A stretch of 64,000 nt of DNA from GCA-2770975 sp050248915 (lineage in GTDB: Bacteria; Cyanobacteriota; Sericytochromatia; UBA7694): NCBI GenBank assembly GCA_050248915.1, contig JBFWRL010000003.1:1-64000 (forward strand), written 5' to 3'. Of the stretch, positions 26,330 through 35,962 are shown one piece after another. The translations under genes were made by a program, and so were the position numbers. The notes under the pieces are model-generated. The model saw nothing but the letters and a program-made list of their open reading frames with translations, searched no databases and was not told the origin of the DNA. Within the stretch, counting starts at the first letter, position 1; each line of letters begins with the position of its first letter.

Positions 26330-28668
26330 GGGCTCTCCTTTTTTTCGGCGCGCAGCAGCGCATAGAGTTGGCCCAAGGCCAGACCGCCGTCATTGGGGGG
26401 CAGGGCTTGGGGCCAATAGACCTGAAAACCGGCTTTTTCTAAGCCGGATCGGCAGAGTTGATGCAACAGGGCGTTTTGAAAACAGCCCCCCGTTAGCACC
26501 ACCTGTTTGATCTTCACAGCCACCGCTTTTTCCACCAAGCCCGCCGCCAGGATCTGATGAAAGCGCAGGGCAATCGCTGCCTGTGACAAACCTGCAGAGC
26601 GCAGTGTCAGCAGATGTCGCAGCAAGTCTCCGCTGGGAAAATGCAGCAAGTCTCCCTGTTTTTCAAGTTTCATGCCCCACTCCGTCAAAGGGGGGGGGGC
26701 TGCTGTGGTATCTGGCAGGGCTTTCTCGGCCAAAAATTCCAGGGCCATGGCGGCCTGGGCCTCATAACTGCTGACATGGCAGAGGTCCAAAAGCGAAGCC
26801 AGGGCATCAAACAGGCGACCCACACTGGAGGTCAAAACACAGTTCAGGTTCTTCTCCAGGGCCTGACGCAAGAGTGTTTTTTCTGTTTGGCTGAGGGCAG
26901 TCAAAGGAGGCAGTTCTTGCTCCCAGAGGGTTTCTTCCAGACTGTGCCAAAGCCAGCCCAGGGCCTGATAGGCTGGTTTGCGCAGGGCTTTTTCGCCCCC
27001 GGCAAAGGGCCAAGGGGCAAACGTGGCCCGGCGCAGATAGCCGCTGGGAGTGATTTCTAAGGCCTCGCCCCCCCAGAGCAAACCGTCGTCCCCCAGGCCC
27101 AGGCCATCCCAGGCAAAACCCAACACCGGGCCCTGCAATTGGTGCTCAGCCATGCAGGCCAGAATATGGGCGTAGTGGTGTTGCACAGGCAGCACGGGCA
27201 CACCAAAATCTGTCGCGAGGGTGCTGGAGACATAGTCGGGATGTAAATCCCGGGCCACAGCCTGGGGCCTGAGCGTATACATTTTTTGGCTGCAATGTAG
27301 ATAATCCCTCAAGAGGGCCGCGCTCAAAGGGCTGTCCAAATCCCCCAAATGGGGGCTGAGAATGGCCTGGGCCCTTTGGGCCTGGGCAAAAGCCACGGTG
27401 TTTTTGAGATGCGCCCCCAGCGCCAGATAATCTGCTTGGGGACTGATCGGCAATGGCAGGGGCAGTGGCGCAAAGCCCCGCGCCCGGCGCAACAAAACGG
27501 GGCTTTCGCCAAAAAAGCGCAACACAGAATCATCGGCGGGCCTGAGAATCGGGCGGTTGTGAAACAAAAAGGCATCAGCAATGCCCCCCAGCCGAACTAG
27601 AGCGTCTTGATCTTGCCAGGCCAGGGGCTCTTGGGAGAGATTGCCACTGGTGGCCACCAAAGGGGCCGCTAAGGCCCTGAGCAGCAGATGATGCAAAGGT
27701 GTGGTGGGTAACATGATTCCCAGCAGGGGATTGTCTGGGCCCGCCACGCCAGGAGCAAGCGGGTCAGGAGCAAGCGGGTCAGGGCTGCTGTGGCGGCGCA
27801 GCAACACAATCGGGGCCATGGGGGAAGACAACATGGCTGCCTCCGCCTCAGAAACAACGCAGGTTTGCCGGATCAGGTCTAGGTTTGCCATCATCACGGC
27901 CAGGGGTTTGTCTGGCCGGTTTTTGCGCAAGCGCAATTGGGCCACGGCACGCGCGTTGCGGGCATCACAGAGCAGTTGGTAGCCTCCCAATCCTTTTAAA
28001 GCCAGAATGTGGCCCTGTTGCAGGCATTCTATGGCGGCCTGCAGAGCGGCTCGGCCCCTGAGTGCTGAGGGTTCAGGCAAAACAGCCCCCGATTTCAGAA
28101 ATGCCAATTCCGGTCCACAATCGGGGCAGGCGTTGGGCTGGGCGTGAAAGCGCCGATCACCGGGATTGCAGTATTCAGCTTGGCAGGCCTCACACATCTT
28201 AAAGCCTTTCATGCTGGTCAGGGGGCGGTCATAAGGCAGGCCCGCAATAATCGAATAACGGGGGCCACAATGGGTGCAATTGGTAAAAGGATAGCCCTCC
28301 CGCCGATTGCCTGGCGCAAAGATCTCCTCCCGACAGGCCTCACAGGTGGCCAGATCAGGCAGAATCACCGCCTGACTGCTGCCTGTTTGAGAGCTGGGGC
28401 GAATTTCAAAGGGCCCCAGCCCCAACGCCGGCAGGGCCTCAGACTCAAACAGGCTGTAAGTCACCAGCGCCGGTTTTTCCTGCCTGAGGCCTCTTAACAG
28501 GTTTTCGAGGGCCTGGTCAGGTCCTTCTGCCACAATTTCCACCCCTTGCGGAGAATTGAGAACATAACCCGCCAGGCCCAGACGTTGGGCCAGATTGTAG
28601 ACAAAGGGCCGAAAGCCTACCCCTTGGACACTTCCCTGGACGCAGATCCGGAGCGCGCTTGTTTGCAT
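26320..28668 (-). CDS. hypF: HypF carbamoyltransferase
   Basis: 782 residues in the usual domain order: acylphosphatase-like (VQGSVQGVGFRPF, 10-22), two zinc fingers (CEACREE, CTHCGPRY, CEACQAEYC, CPDCGP), a YrdC-like domain (LALKGLGGYQLLCDA), and a Kae1-like C-terminus (HHYAHILACMAEH, AWDGLGLGDDG, TGGCFQNALL). It converts carbamoyl phosphate and ATP to carbamoyl-AMP and loads HypE. The start overlaps the end of ppsA by 52 bases, which is long, but the acylphosphatase domain needs this start. A carAB-like pair lies at the far end of the cluster, possibly relevant to carbamoyl phosphate supply. Confidence 0.95.
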   Translation of the reverse strand: MQTSALRICVQGSVQGVGFRPFVYNLAQRLGLAGYVLNSPQGVEIVAEGPDQALENLLRGLRQEKPALVTYSLFESEALPALGLGPFEIRPSSQTGSSQAVILPDLATCEACREEIFAPGNRREGYPFTNCTHCGPRYSIIAGLPYDRPLTSMKGFKMCEACQAEYCNPGDRRFHAQPNACPDCGPELAFLKSGAVLPEPSALRGRAALQAAIECLQQGHILALKGLGGYQLLCDARNARAVAQLRLRKNRPDKPLAVMMANLDLIRQTCVVSEAEAAMLSSPMAPIVLLRRHSSPDPLAPDPLAPGVAGPDNPLLGIMLPTTPLHHLLLRALAAPLVATSGNLSQEPLAWQDQDALVRLGGIADAFLFHNRPILRPADDSVLRFFGESPVLLRRARGFAPLPLPLPISPQADYLALGAHLKNTVAFAQAQRAQAILSPHLGDLDSPLSAALLRDYLHCSQKMYTLRPQAVARDLHPDYVSSTLATDFGVPVLPVQHHYAHILACMAEHQLQGPVLGFAWDGLGLGDDGLLWGGEALEITPSGYLRRATFAPWPFAGGEKALRKPAYQALGWLWHSLEETLWEQELPPLTALSQTEKTLLRQALEKNLNCVLTSSVGRLFDALASLLDLCHVSSYEAQAAMALEFLAEKALPDTTAAPPPLTEWGMKLEKQGDLLHFPSGDLLRHLLTLRSAGLSQAAIALRFHQILAAGLVEKAVAVKIKQVVLTGGCFQNALLHQLCRSGLEKAGFQVYWPQALPPNDGGLALGQLYALLRAEKKESPCV

Positions 28669-31076
28669 TCTTCTTCAGCCTTGCAGATATTGATAATGCC
28701 TTTTAAGAGCGCATCGGGATTAAACGAAATGCTGTTGATCCCTGCTCTGACCAAAAAGGCGGCAAAGTCCGGGTGGTCACTGGGGGCTTGCCCACATAAG
28801 CCAATTTTAGTCCCTTTTTGATTCGCTGTGGCAATGGCCTGAGAAATCATTTTGGTCACCGCTGGATTCAATTCCGAAAAAGAATCCATCATGATTTCTG
28901 AATCGCGGTCCACGCCCAGGGTGAGCTGGGTCAGGTCATTGGAACCAATCGAAAAACCATCAAAGATCTCTGCAAATTCCTCTGCCAGTATCACATTGCT
29001 GGGTATTTCACACATCACATAAACTTCCAAGCCGTTTACACCGCGCTTCAGGCCACAGGCCTCCATGGTCAAGAGCACCCGGCGGCCCTCTTCCAGGGTG
29101 CGGCAGAAGGGAATCATCAGCTTGACATTGGTCAAGCCCATTTCTTCTCGGACCCGTTTCATGGCCTCACACTCCAAGGCAAACCCGGCCCGGTAGCGGG
29201 GATGATAATAGCGCGAGGCACCGCGAAAGCCAATCATCGGGTTTTCTTCGTGGGGCTCAAACTCCCTACCACCAATTAAATTGGCGTATTCATTGGATTT
29301 AAAATCGCTCATGCGCACAATCACATCGTGGGGATAAAAGGCGGCGGCAATCGTGGCCACGGCCTCTGAAAGTTTTTCGACAAAATAGGCACTTTTATTG
29401 GGGTAATCGGCAGTCAATCGCTCAATGTGTGCCTTGACCTCGGCATCAGCCAGATTGGGGTAATTGACCAGTGCCATGGGGTGAATCTGGATGCTGTTGT
29501 TAATCACAAATTCCAGACGCATCAGCCCCACGCCGCGATTGGGCAAAAAAGCCAATTTAAAGGCCTGTTCGGGGTCTGCCAGAATCAACATCACATCTGT
29601 GTGTTCAGGCAATTGCACCCCGGCGGTGTCGATTACCTGTTCTTCCCAATCCAATTGGCCTTCGTAGACCTGTCCAATTGTGCCATCAATGCAGGAGACG
29701 GTCACCGTCTGACCATCTCGAATTTTTTGGGTGGCGTTGCCCGTGCCCACCACGGCCACGGCCCCCGTTTCGCGAGCTACAATCGCCGCATGACTGGTCC
29801 GCCCGCCTTTGTCGGTCACAATCGCTGCGACCTTTTTCAGAATGGGATCCCAGTCGGGGTTGGTGATTTCGGTAACCAGCACGTCCCCTGCCTGAATTTT
29901 GTCGATTTCATCGGGGGATTTGAGCACCCGCGCGCGACCTGCCGCAATCCGGTCGCCAATATTTTTGCCGGTGACCAAGACGGGGCTTTTGCTTTTAAGG
30001 GTATAACTGTGATAGCGATAGGCCTGCCGGTGTCCGCTGTGAACGGTTTCGGGCCTGGCCTGCACAATAAACAATTCACCCGTCAGGCCATCTTTGGCCC
30101 ATTCAATGTCCATCGGTTTTTGGTAATGATCTTCAATTTTTTGGCACCACTGGGCCAATTGAATGACTTCTTCGCTGCTGAGCACCCATTTGTTTTGTAA
30201 ATGGACTGGGGTCGTGAGATTGACGATGGTATGGCTGACACCAATGCTGTGGCGGTGGGCATGGGGAGCGTCTTCGGCATAGACCAAGGTCAGGCCCTTG
30301 GACCCCAATTTTTTGCTGATCAGGGGGAATTTGCCCTGTTTGAGGGTGGGTTTAAAGACATAAAATTCATCGGGATTGACATTTCCCTGCACGACATTTT
30401 CCCCGAGCCCCCAAGAGCCGGTGATCAGAATAATATTTTCAAAACCCGTTTCTGGGTCCAGGGTAAAACAGACCCCTGCAGAAGCCTTGTCTGAGCGCAC
30501 CATTTTTTGCACCCCCAGTGAGAGGGCCACCTTCATATGCTCAAAACCATTGTCTTCGCGGTATTTGATCGCCCGGTCGGTAAAAAGTGAGGCATAGCAG
30601 TTTAAACAGGCCTCAAATAGCTCCTGCTCATTGCGGATATTCAAATACGATTCCTGCTGGCCCGCAAAACTGGCTTCGGGCAGATCTTCGGCTGTGGCCG
30701 AGGAGCGCACCGCCACTTCGAGTGAGCCACCACCTTCAGTGATTTTGAGCTGGGCATAGGCCTCGCGGATGGCGACTTTAAGATCCTCAGGCAGATCCGC
30801 ATGTAGCAACAAGGAGCGGGCCAACGTGCCCACGGCATGTAAATTGCTAAATTCAACGCGATCCAAACTTGCCAATACACTTTGCAGTTTGTCTTCGAGC
30901 TGATTCTGCTTTAAAAAATGCCAATAGGCGGCAGACGTAGTGGCAAACCCATCGGGCACACGAATGCCCTCGCTGCCCAAATGTTGATACATCTCACCCA
31001 GTGAGGCATTTTTGCCCCCGACTTCTTCAATATCTCCAATCCCAATTTCAGAAAACGTTTTAATCAATCCAACCAT
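28617..31076 (-). CDS. ppsA: Phosphoenolpyruvate synthase
   Basis: 819 residues. N-terminal ATP-grasp region: VGGKNASLGEMY, AVRSSATAEDLPEASFAG. Central swivelling domain: GGRTSHAAIVARE with the phosphorylated His. C-terminal PEP/pyruvate barrel: IGSNDLTQL, GLCGQAPSDHPDFA. The enzyme makes PEP from pyruvate and ATP for gluconeogenesis. GGAG precedes the ATG by 8 bases. It sits between the hypA-like gene and hypF in one minus-strand operon with the hydrogenase genes, an uncommon position that ties carbon reassimilation to hydrogen metabolism. Confidence 0.93.
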   Translation of the reverse strand: MVGLIKTFSEIGIGDIEEVGGKNASLGEMYQHLGSEGIRVPDGFATTSAAYWHFLKQNQLEDKLQSVLASLDRVEFSNLHAVGTLARSLLLHADLPEDLKVAIREAYAQLKITEGGGSLEVAVRSSATAEDLPEASFAGQQESYLNIRNEQELFEACLNCYASLFTDRAIKYREDNGFEHMKVALSLGVQKMVRSDKASAGVCFTLDPETGFENIILITGSWGLGENVVQGNVNPDEFYVFKPTLKQGKFPLISKKLGSKGLTLVYAEDAPHAHRHSIGVSHTIVNLTTPVHLQNKWVLSSEEVIQLAQWCQKIEDHYQKPMDIEWAKDGLTGELFIVQARPETVHSGHRQAYRYHSYTLKSKSPVLVTGKNIGDRIAAGRARVLKSPDEIDKIQAGDVLVTEITNPDWDPILKKVAAIVTDKGGRTSHAAIVARETGAVAVVGTGNATQKIRDGQTVTVSCIDGTIGQVYEGQLDWEEQVIDTAGVQLPEHTDVMLILADPEQAFKLAFLPNRGVGLMRLEFVINNSIQIHPMALVNYPNLADAEVKAHIERLTADYPNKSAYFVEKLSEAVATIAAAFYPHDVIVRMSDFKSNEYANLIGGREFEPHEENPMIGFRGASRYYHPRYRAGFALECEAMKRVREEMGLTNVKLMIPFCRTLEEGRRVLLTMEACGLKRGVNGLEVYVMCEIPSNVILAEEFAEIFDGFSIGSNDLTQLTLGVDRDSEIMMDSFSELNPAVTKMISQAIATANQKGTKIGLCGQAPSDHPDFAAFLVRAGINSISFNPDALLKGIINICKAEEECKQARSGSASREVSKG

Positions 31077-31093
31077 GGTTTTTTCTCCTGAAT

Positions 31094-31363
31094 TTAAACT
31101 TCGTCTTCGACTTCAATCTCGAGCAACAAAATCGACTGGGCGTCCGGCGCATGGGGATTACTGTCTTCGGTAATTTCGAGATGGGCCCCTTCTGAAATGG
31201 TGCCGCGCACAGCGTGTTCGAAGTGCTCGCGAAAATGGGAGCCTGAAATATGTGCCAAGGCCCCGATTTTGACAGAGACTTTGACAACCTTACTGGCATT
31301 TTCCCGACGGGCCGTGTCTTCGATTTTTCTGAGCAAATTCGCCAAAAGTGAAAATTCATGCAT
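31094..31363 (-). CDS. HypA-like nickel chaperone lacking the zinc domain
   Basis: 89 residues from the ATG at 31363, starting MHEFSLLANLL with the nickel-binding MHE of HypA. Matching HypA core segments follow: KVVKVSVKIGALAHI and VRGTISEGAHLEI. Normal HypA (about 113-118 residues) then has a zinc domain with two CxxC pairs. Here the protein passes directly from EITEDSNPH to the terminal LLLEIEVEDEV and has no cysteine at all. The frame extends upstream to 31474, but that part lies inside the protease gene and is not conserved. It overlaps the protease gene by 8 bases. It may still hand nickel to the hydrogenase; no hypB is present in the window. Confidence 0.75.
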   Translation of the reverse strand: MHEFSLLANLLRKIEDTARRENASKVVKVSVKIGALAHISGSHFREHFEHAVRGTISEGAHLEITEDSNPHAPDAQSILLLEIEVEDEV

Positions 31364-31829
31364 CTCTTTGATCTCCTTGAGCGATCTGTGATTGAATCTG
31401 TCGCAATAATTCTGGCCAGGCAGCTTGCACGGCTGGAGAAAAACCCTGGCCTGCGCCAAAATCTGCTCCTTCAATGCCCAAAAGGGTCAATTGCCGGGGC
31501 AATTCACCCAAAGCCCGGGCCATTTCAATGGCCTCGGCCACACTAAAGGCGTGGGTTGAATAGTGAAAAAAACGGCTGGGAATGGGCCCCTGCATGGCGT
31601 CGAGTACATGTAAGGTACCCGCGGGCGCGCCGGAGCAGACCGCATCGACCAAGAGTACCTGATCATACCCCTGCCAAGCGGCCATTAAGGTACTGCCTTC
31701 GCCACTTTGGGCAGAGAAGATAACCCCTTCGGGGGCCGTCGGCTTCAAAGCCGCCAAGACCGCAGGTCCCAGGCCATCATCCCTGCGAAAGGGATTGCCC
31801 ACACCGATCAACAAAAGGGGTTTTAACAT
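31356..31829 (-). CDS. NiFe hydrogenase maturation protease (HycI/HoxW type)
   Basis: 157 residues. Typical motifs are GVGNPFRRDDGLGPAV (first metal-sensing Asp), LLVDAV, THAFSVAEAIEMARALG and GIEGADFGAGQGFSP. These endopeptidases sense nickel in the large subunit and clip its C-terminal tail. The target here is HydA, whose tail after DPCISCSTH is nine residues (FLKLEVARQ). The start overlaps the pntB stop by 7 bases. Confidence 0.92.
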   Translation of the reverse strand: MLKPLLLIGVGNPFRRDDGLGPAVLAALKPTAPEGVIFSAQSGEGSTLMAAWQGYDQVLLVDAVCSGAPAGTLHVLDAMQGPIPSRFFHYSTHAFSVAEAIEMARALGELPRQLTLLGIEGADFGAGQGFSPAVQAAWPELLRQIQSQIAQGDQRDA

Positions 31830-33223
31830 GTTTTAAACTCCCGAATCAGGGTTTGCAGCGATTCTCGCGCATCGCCAAAGAGCATTCGGCTGTTGCTGAG
31901 AAAAAAGAGCGGGTTGTCGATTCCCGCAAAGCCCTGTCCCATCGAACGCTTGAGAATGATCACGGTGCGGGCTTGGTCGGCGTTGAGAATCGGCATGCCC
32001 GCGATCGGGCTCTGGGGGTCGGTGCGGGCGTCGGGGTTGACGATATCATTGGCGCCAATCACCAGACAGACATCCACGCGCTCCAGCTTGGCATTGGCCT
32101 CTTCGAGTTCCAACAATTGTTCGTAAGGCACATTGGCCTCCGCCAATAAGACGTTCATGTGGCCGGGCATGCGGCCTGCAACGGGATGCACGGCATAAGA
32201 GACCTCACAGCCGCGCTTGTGCAGCAGTTCAGCCAATTCATGAACCGTATGTTGCGCCTGGGCCACAGCCATGCCGTAACCGGGAATAAACATCACACTT
32301 TCGGCACTTTCGAGCAGGTAAAAGGCCTCTTCAGCACTCACAGACTTTGCCTTCAGGGCGGGGCCTTTGGCTCTGGCTGCTATGACAGCGCCGCCAAATT
32401 GGCCAAAGAGCACCTGGCTCAGGCTGCGGTTCATGGATTTACACATGATCTCGGTCAGAATCAAACCGCTGGCACCCACCAAACAACCCGTCACAATGAG
32501 GACCTTGTTTAGCAAAACAAATCCCACGGCACAGGCGGCCAGACCCGAAAGGGCATTGAGCAGCGAGATCACCACGGGCATATCTCCCCCACCAATGGGC
32601 ATCACCCCCATCACTCCCAGCAGCAGAGCCAGTGCCACCCCCAGCAATAAAAGGGCCACAGGCGGGCTCGGGAGGGCAAGATAGACCAGACCCAGGCCCA
32701 GGCTCAAGAGCAATAGCAGCAAATTGAGGGGGCGCTGCCCTGCAAAGCGCAGGGGTTTGCCACTGATTTTTTCTGAGAGTTTGCCCCAGGCAATCACGCT
32801 ACCACTAAAGGTCAGGCCTCCAATCAGGATAGAAAGATAGGTGGCACTGCCTGAGAGCAGGGTCAAAGAGGGGCGAATCAGGGTTTCTGCCAGGGCCACC
32901 AGCACCGAAGCCAGACCGCCAAAACCATTAAACAGGGCCACCATTTCGGGCATCCCTGTCATGGGTACCCGCAGGGCCAAAACAATGCCAATTGCGCTGC
33001 CAATCAACAATCCTACCAAGACCCAGTGAAAACTCAGCCCCACCCCAAAGAGCGTGGCAATCACCGCCACCAACATTCCGGCTGACGAGAGCAAGTTGCC
33101 CAATCGGGCACTGCTTTGCCGGCCCAAAAATTTGATCCCAAAGACAAAGGCCAGGGCAGCCAGAATATACAAAAATTCGCGGGTCTGGCTCAGGCTTTCG
33201 GGACTGAGAAGGGTGTGATTCAT
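31823..33223 (-). CDS. pntB: Proton-translocating transhydrogenase, beta subunit
   Basis: 466 residues. The N-terminal half is a bundle of membrane helices of PntB type; the C-terminal half is the NADP(H)-binding domain III with FIPGYGMAVAQAQ, HPVAGRMPGHMNVLLAEA and GANDIVNP. With PntAA/AB it moves hydride between NADH and NADP+ coupled to proton flow across the inner membrane. The start overlaps the pntAB stop (ATGA). Confidence 0.95.
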   Translation of the reverse strand: MNHTLLSPESLSQTREFLYILAALAFVFGIKFLGRQSSARLGNLLSSAGMLVAVIATLFGVGLSFHWVLVGLLIGSAIGIVLALRVPMTGMPEMVALFNGFGGLASVLVALAETLIRPSLTLLSGSATYLSILIGGLTFSGSVIAWGKLSEKISGKPLRFAGQRPLNLLLLLLSLGLGLVYLALPSPPVALLLLGVALALLLGVMGVMPIGGGDMPVVISLLNALSGLAACAVGFVLLNKVLIVTGCLVGASGLILTEIMCKSMNRSLSQVLFGQFGGAVIAARAKGPALKAKSVSAEEAFYLLESAESVMFIPGYGMAVAQAQHTVHELAELLHKRGCEVSYAVHPVAGRMPGHMNVLLAEANVPYEQLLELEEANAKLERVDVCLVIGANDIVNPDARTDPQSPIAGMPILNADQARTVIILKRSMGQGFAGIDNPLFFLSNSRMLFGDARESLQTLIREFKTC

Positions 33224-33522
33224 GGCTGGGGTCCTTGGGGTTCTTGATGAGCCCCTGGTTTTTTTTCAAACATTTTTAACATGCGGTCGGTCACGAGATA
33301 ACCCCCCACCACATTGATGGTGGCAAAGATCAGCGCAAAGGTTCCCAGCACATTGCTCCAAAGCGACTCCCCTGCTCCCGTGGCCAAAATGGCCCCTACC
33401 ACGGTGATCCCAGAAATGGCGTTGGAGCCCGACATCAAGGGGGTATGTAATTTCGAGGGCACGCGGGCGATCAGCTCAAAGCCCAGAAAAGCAGATAACA
33501 TCAGGATCATCAGCAGATCCAT
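33220..33522 (-). CDS. pntAB: Transhydrogenase alpha subunit, membrane part
   Basis: 100 residues starting MDLLMILMLSAFLGFELI, with the conserved helices VPSKLHTPLMSGSNAISGIT and FATINVVGGYLVTDRML of PntA domain II. The ATG at 33522 shares one base with the pntAA stop (TAATG) and has GGGAGG upstream, so it is preferred over the start at 33543. Confidence 0.93.
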   Translation of the reverse strand: MDLLMILMLSAFLGFELIARVPSKLHTPLMSGSNAISGITVVGAILATGAGESLWSNVLGTFALIFATINVVGGYLVTDRMLKMFEKKPGAHQEPQGPQP

Positions 33523-34667
33523 TAAGCGAGCCTCCCTTGCCAATATTGCTTAATTGTGGCCTGACAGACCTCACCCTGACAGGTGACCAGAGCGGCATTG
33601 ACCAGGGCATTGGAACGGTCCAGAATGAGGTCTTTTTTCTCGGCATCCCAGAGTTCTTTGAGCAAATAATAGAGGTTGGCGGAATACATTTGGCTGGCAT
33701 CGCGGGGCACACGGCCCGGCAGATTGCGAAATCCAACCAGCGTCACCCCTTGTCGAACAATCACCTGATTGGCCTGAATGCCAGCCACATTGCCGCCACT
33801 GTCTACAGCTCCATCGACCACAACCGAGCCTGGTTTGAGGGCATCGAGCAGGGAATCTGTTAGGATCAACGGGGCTTTTTTGCCAAATACCTGCGCGGTG
33901 GTAATCACCACATCCATGTGACCGAGTACCTCTGCCAAGCCTTGCTGTTGTTGTTGAAGCTGGCCCTCGCTGATTTGAGTGAGATAGCCTTCGGCATTGG
34001 CCTGGGAAGGGACAAGATTTAATTTGAGCGCGCGGGCCCCCAGGGATTGAATCTGTTCTGTCGCTTCGGGCCGCAAATCACAGGCCTCCACCCGAGCACC
34101 CAGTCGGCGGGCAGTGGCTATGGCCTGTAATCCCGCCACACCGGCCCCAATCACCAAGACCCTGGCCGCTTGCAAGGTGCCTGCGGGGGTCGACATCATA
34201 GGAAAAACCCTGGGCAAATACTGTGCCGCCAGCAAAACAGCCACATAACCCGCCAAACTGGCCTGGGATGTCAGGGCGTCCATCGCTTGACACCGGGTGA
34301 TGCGGGGAATCAACTCCATGCTCAAGGCTGAAATGTGTTTTTTCAGGCAGATCTGGAGCAATTCTTGGCTCTGAAATGGAGCCAAGTAGCTGATATGCAA
34401 AGCCCGGGGAGAGACCTGTGATAGCTCTTCTGGGCAAGGCACATTCAAACGCAGGAGAATATCTGCTTCGGCCAAAAGCGCAGATTTGCAGGCCCGCACC
34501 TCGGCCCCAGCGCTTGTGTAATCGCTATCGGGAATCGCCAGCGGAGCGGCCAGCCCGGCTTCAACCTGCACCTTGAGGCCCAGAGCAGCGAGTTTTTTGA
34601 CCTCAGCTGGCAGCAGCGGAACCCGCCGTTCAATCGCCTGGTTTTCACTGGGAACCCCAACGATCAT
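33522..34667 (-). CDS. pntAA: Transhydrogenase alpha subunit, NAD-binding part
   Basis: 381 residues from the ATG at 34667, starting MIVGVPSE as usual for PntA/alanine-dehydrogenase-like proteins. Visible are RVPLLPAEV, the NAD-binding VLVIGAGVAGLQAIATARRLGA (as two parts, about 165-187) and VVVDGAVDSGGN. The subunit is split from the membrane part, as in many bacteria. The start overlaps the hydA stop (ATGA), which binds the transhydrogenase tightly to the hydrogenase operon. Confidence 0.94.
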   Translation of the reverse strand: MIVGVPSENQAIERRVPLLPAEVKKLAALGLKVQVEAGLAAPLAIPDSDYTSAGAEVRACKSALLAEADILLRLNVPCPEELSQVSPRALHISYLAPFQSQELLQICLKKHISALSMELIPRITRCQAMDALTSQASLAGYVAVLLAAQYLPRVFPMMSTPAGTLQAARVLVIGAGVAGLQAIATARRLGARVEACDLRPEATEQIQSLGARALKLNLVPSQANAEGYLTQISEGQLQQQQQGLAEVLGHMDVVITTAQVFGKKAPLILTDSLLDALKPGSVVVDGAVDSGGNVAGIQANQVIVRQGVTLVGFRNLPGRVPRDASQMYSANLYYLLKELWDAEKKDLILDRSNALVNAALVTCQGEVCQATIKQYWQGRLA

Positions 34668-35962
34668 TGACGGGCCACCTCCAATTTGAGGAAGTGAGTA
34701 GAGCAAGAAATACAGGGATCATAATTGCGAATGGCCTGTTCGCAGAGGTATTGCAATTCTTGATCGGGCTTGTCCAGATAAAGTGGCAGTAAATGGCGCA
34801 AATCGGCTTCAATCGTCTTTTGGTTTTGGGAGGTGGGGGGCACAATTTTGGCGTTGAGAATGTTCCCCTGCACGTCGATGGTGTAGCGGTGATAACAAAT
34901 CCCCCGTGGGGCTTCGGTGCAACCATGGCCCACACCGGCCTTGAGCGGCGCACTGAGATATGCCGCTTCGGGCTTTTGGTAGGCCTGAATCAGGCGCAGG
35001 GATTCTTCTAGGGCAAAGATCGTCTCCAAGCTGCGCACCAGAATACTTTTAAAGGGATTGTGACAGCTACCGGCAATGCCCACCCGCTCAGCAGCGGCCT
35101 TCACGCCAGGGCTGAGCTGGTCAAAATTCAGGTTATACCTGGCCATGGGTCCGACAAAATAAGCACCATGGCCTGTGCGCACAGAATGCAGGGCGGTGGA
35201 ACGCATGACATGTTCTTCTTCAAAATGGGCCTCATATTCAGCCACAGGGATATCCAAGCCCCGATTGGATACCAGCCGACCTTCGTGAATGGCGTATTCC
35301 ATGGGGTGTTTGAGGGCCACGTATTCGTATTCGCGCTCAAAGTCCGGAAAGTCAAAGCCCGCCACCCATTCCAGCGTGGTATAAGCGGCGTCCAGGGCCC
35401 ATTCCAGTTCGGGCACCAAGGCAAGCAGCTCCCTTTTTTCTGGCAAGCGGTAAAAGCCCCCCACCTTTAAATTGATCGGGTGAATTTCCCGCCCGCCCAA
35501 AAGGGTCATGAGGGTATTGCCAATTTTTTTGAGGCGCAGACCACGTTTGACGGCTTCTGGGGCCACTTTGGCCAGGGCCACAGCGTCGGGAAAACCGAGA
35601 AAATCTGGGGCGTGTAACATGTAAATATGCAAAACATGGCTTTCTATCCATTCGCCGCAGTAGATCAAGCGGCGCAATTGGCGCAGGGGTTCACTGACCT
35701 GCAGGCCCAGAATGGCCTCCATGGCCTGTACCGCCCCCATTTGATAGGCAATCGGACAAATGCCACAAATCCGCGAAGTAATATCTGGGGCCTCGCGGTA
35801 ATCGCGGCCCCTTAAAAAGGCCTCAAAAAAACGCGGAGGCTCAAAGATCTTTAACTCCACCGCCTCCAGTTCTGTGCCGTTTAATTGAATATACAGGGCC
35901 CCTTCCCCTTCAACGCGGGCCAGATAGTCCACCGAGATTACCCGGCGTTTGCTTTCACTCAT
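34664..35962 (-). CDS. hydA: NiFe hydrogenase large subunit, group 3b-like
   Basis: 432 residues from the ATG at 35962. The nickel ligands are RICGIC (C66, C69) and C-terminal DPCISCSTH (C417, C420). Nine residues after H423 should be removed by the maturation protease encoded downstream. Other conserved parts are YLARVEGEG, the HPINLKVGGF strand and CTEAPRGICYH. Together with the hydD, hydG and hydB neighbours this matches the cytoplasmic NADP(H)-linked (sulf)hydrogenases of group 3b, which evolve or take up H2 reversibly. It overlaps the small-subunit gene by 8 bases. Confidence 0.95.
   Translation of the reverse strand: MSESKRRVISVDYLARVEGEGALYIQLNGTELEAVELKIFEPPRFFEAFLRGRDYREAPDITSRICGICPIAYQMGAVQAMEAILGLQVSEPLRQLRRLIYCGEWIESHVLHIYMLHAPDFLGFPDAVALAKVAPEAVKRGLRLKKIGNTLMTLLGGREIHPINLKVGGFYRLPEKRELLALVPELEWALDAAYTTLEWVAGFDFPDFEREYEYVALKHPMEYAIHEGRLVSNRGLDIPVAEYEAHFEEEHVMRSTALHSVRTGHGAYFVGPMARYNLNFDQLSPGVKAAAERVGIAGSCHNPFKSILVRSLETIFALEESLRLIQAYQKPEAAYLSAPLKAGVGHGCTEAPRGICYHRYTIDVQGNILNAKIVPPTSQNQKTIEADLRHLLPLYLDKPDQELQYLCEQAIRNYDPCISCSTHFLKLEVARQ

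Noticed and set aside
29427..30200. 257-codon open frame on the plus strand
   Set aside because: It lies wholly opposite ppsA and has no family features.
31364..31474. Longer N-terminus for the HypA-like protein
   Set aside because: The segment overlaps the protease gene; the MHE start at 31363 is the functional N-terminus of HypA proteins.
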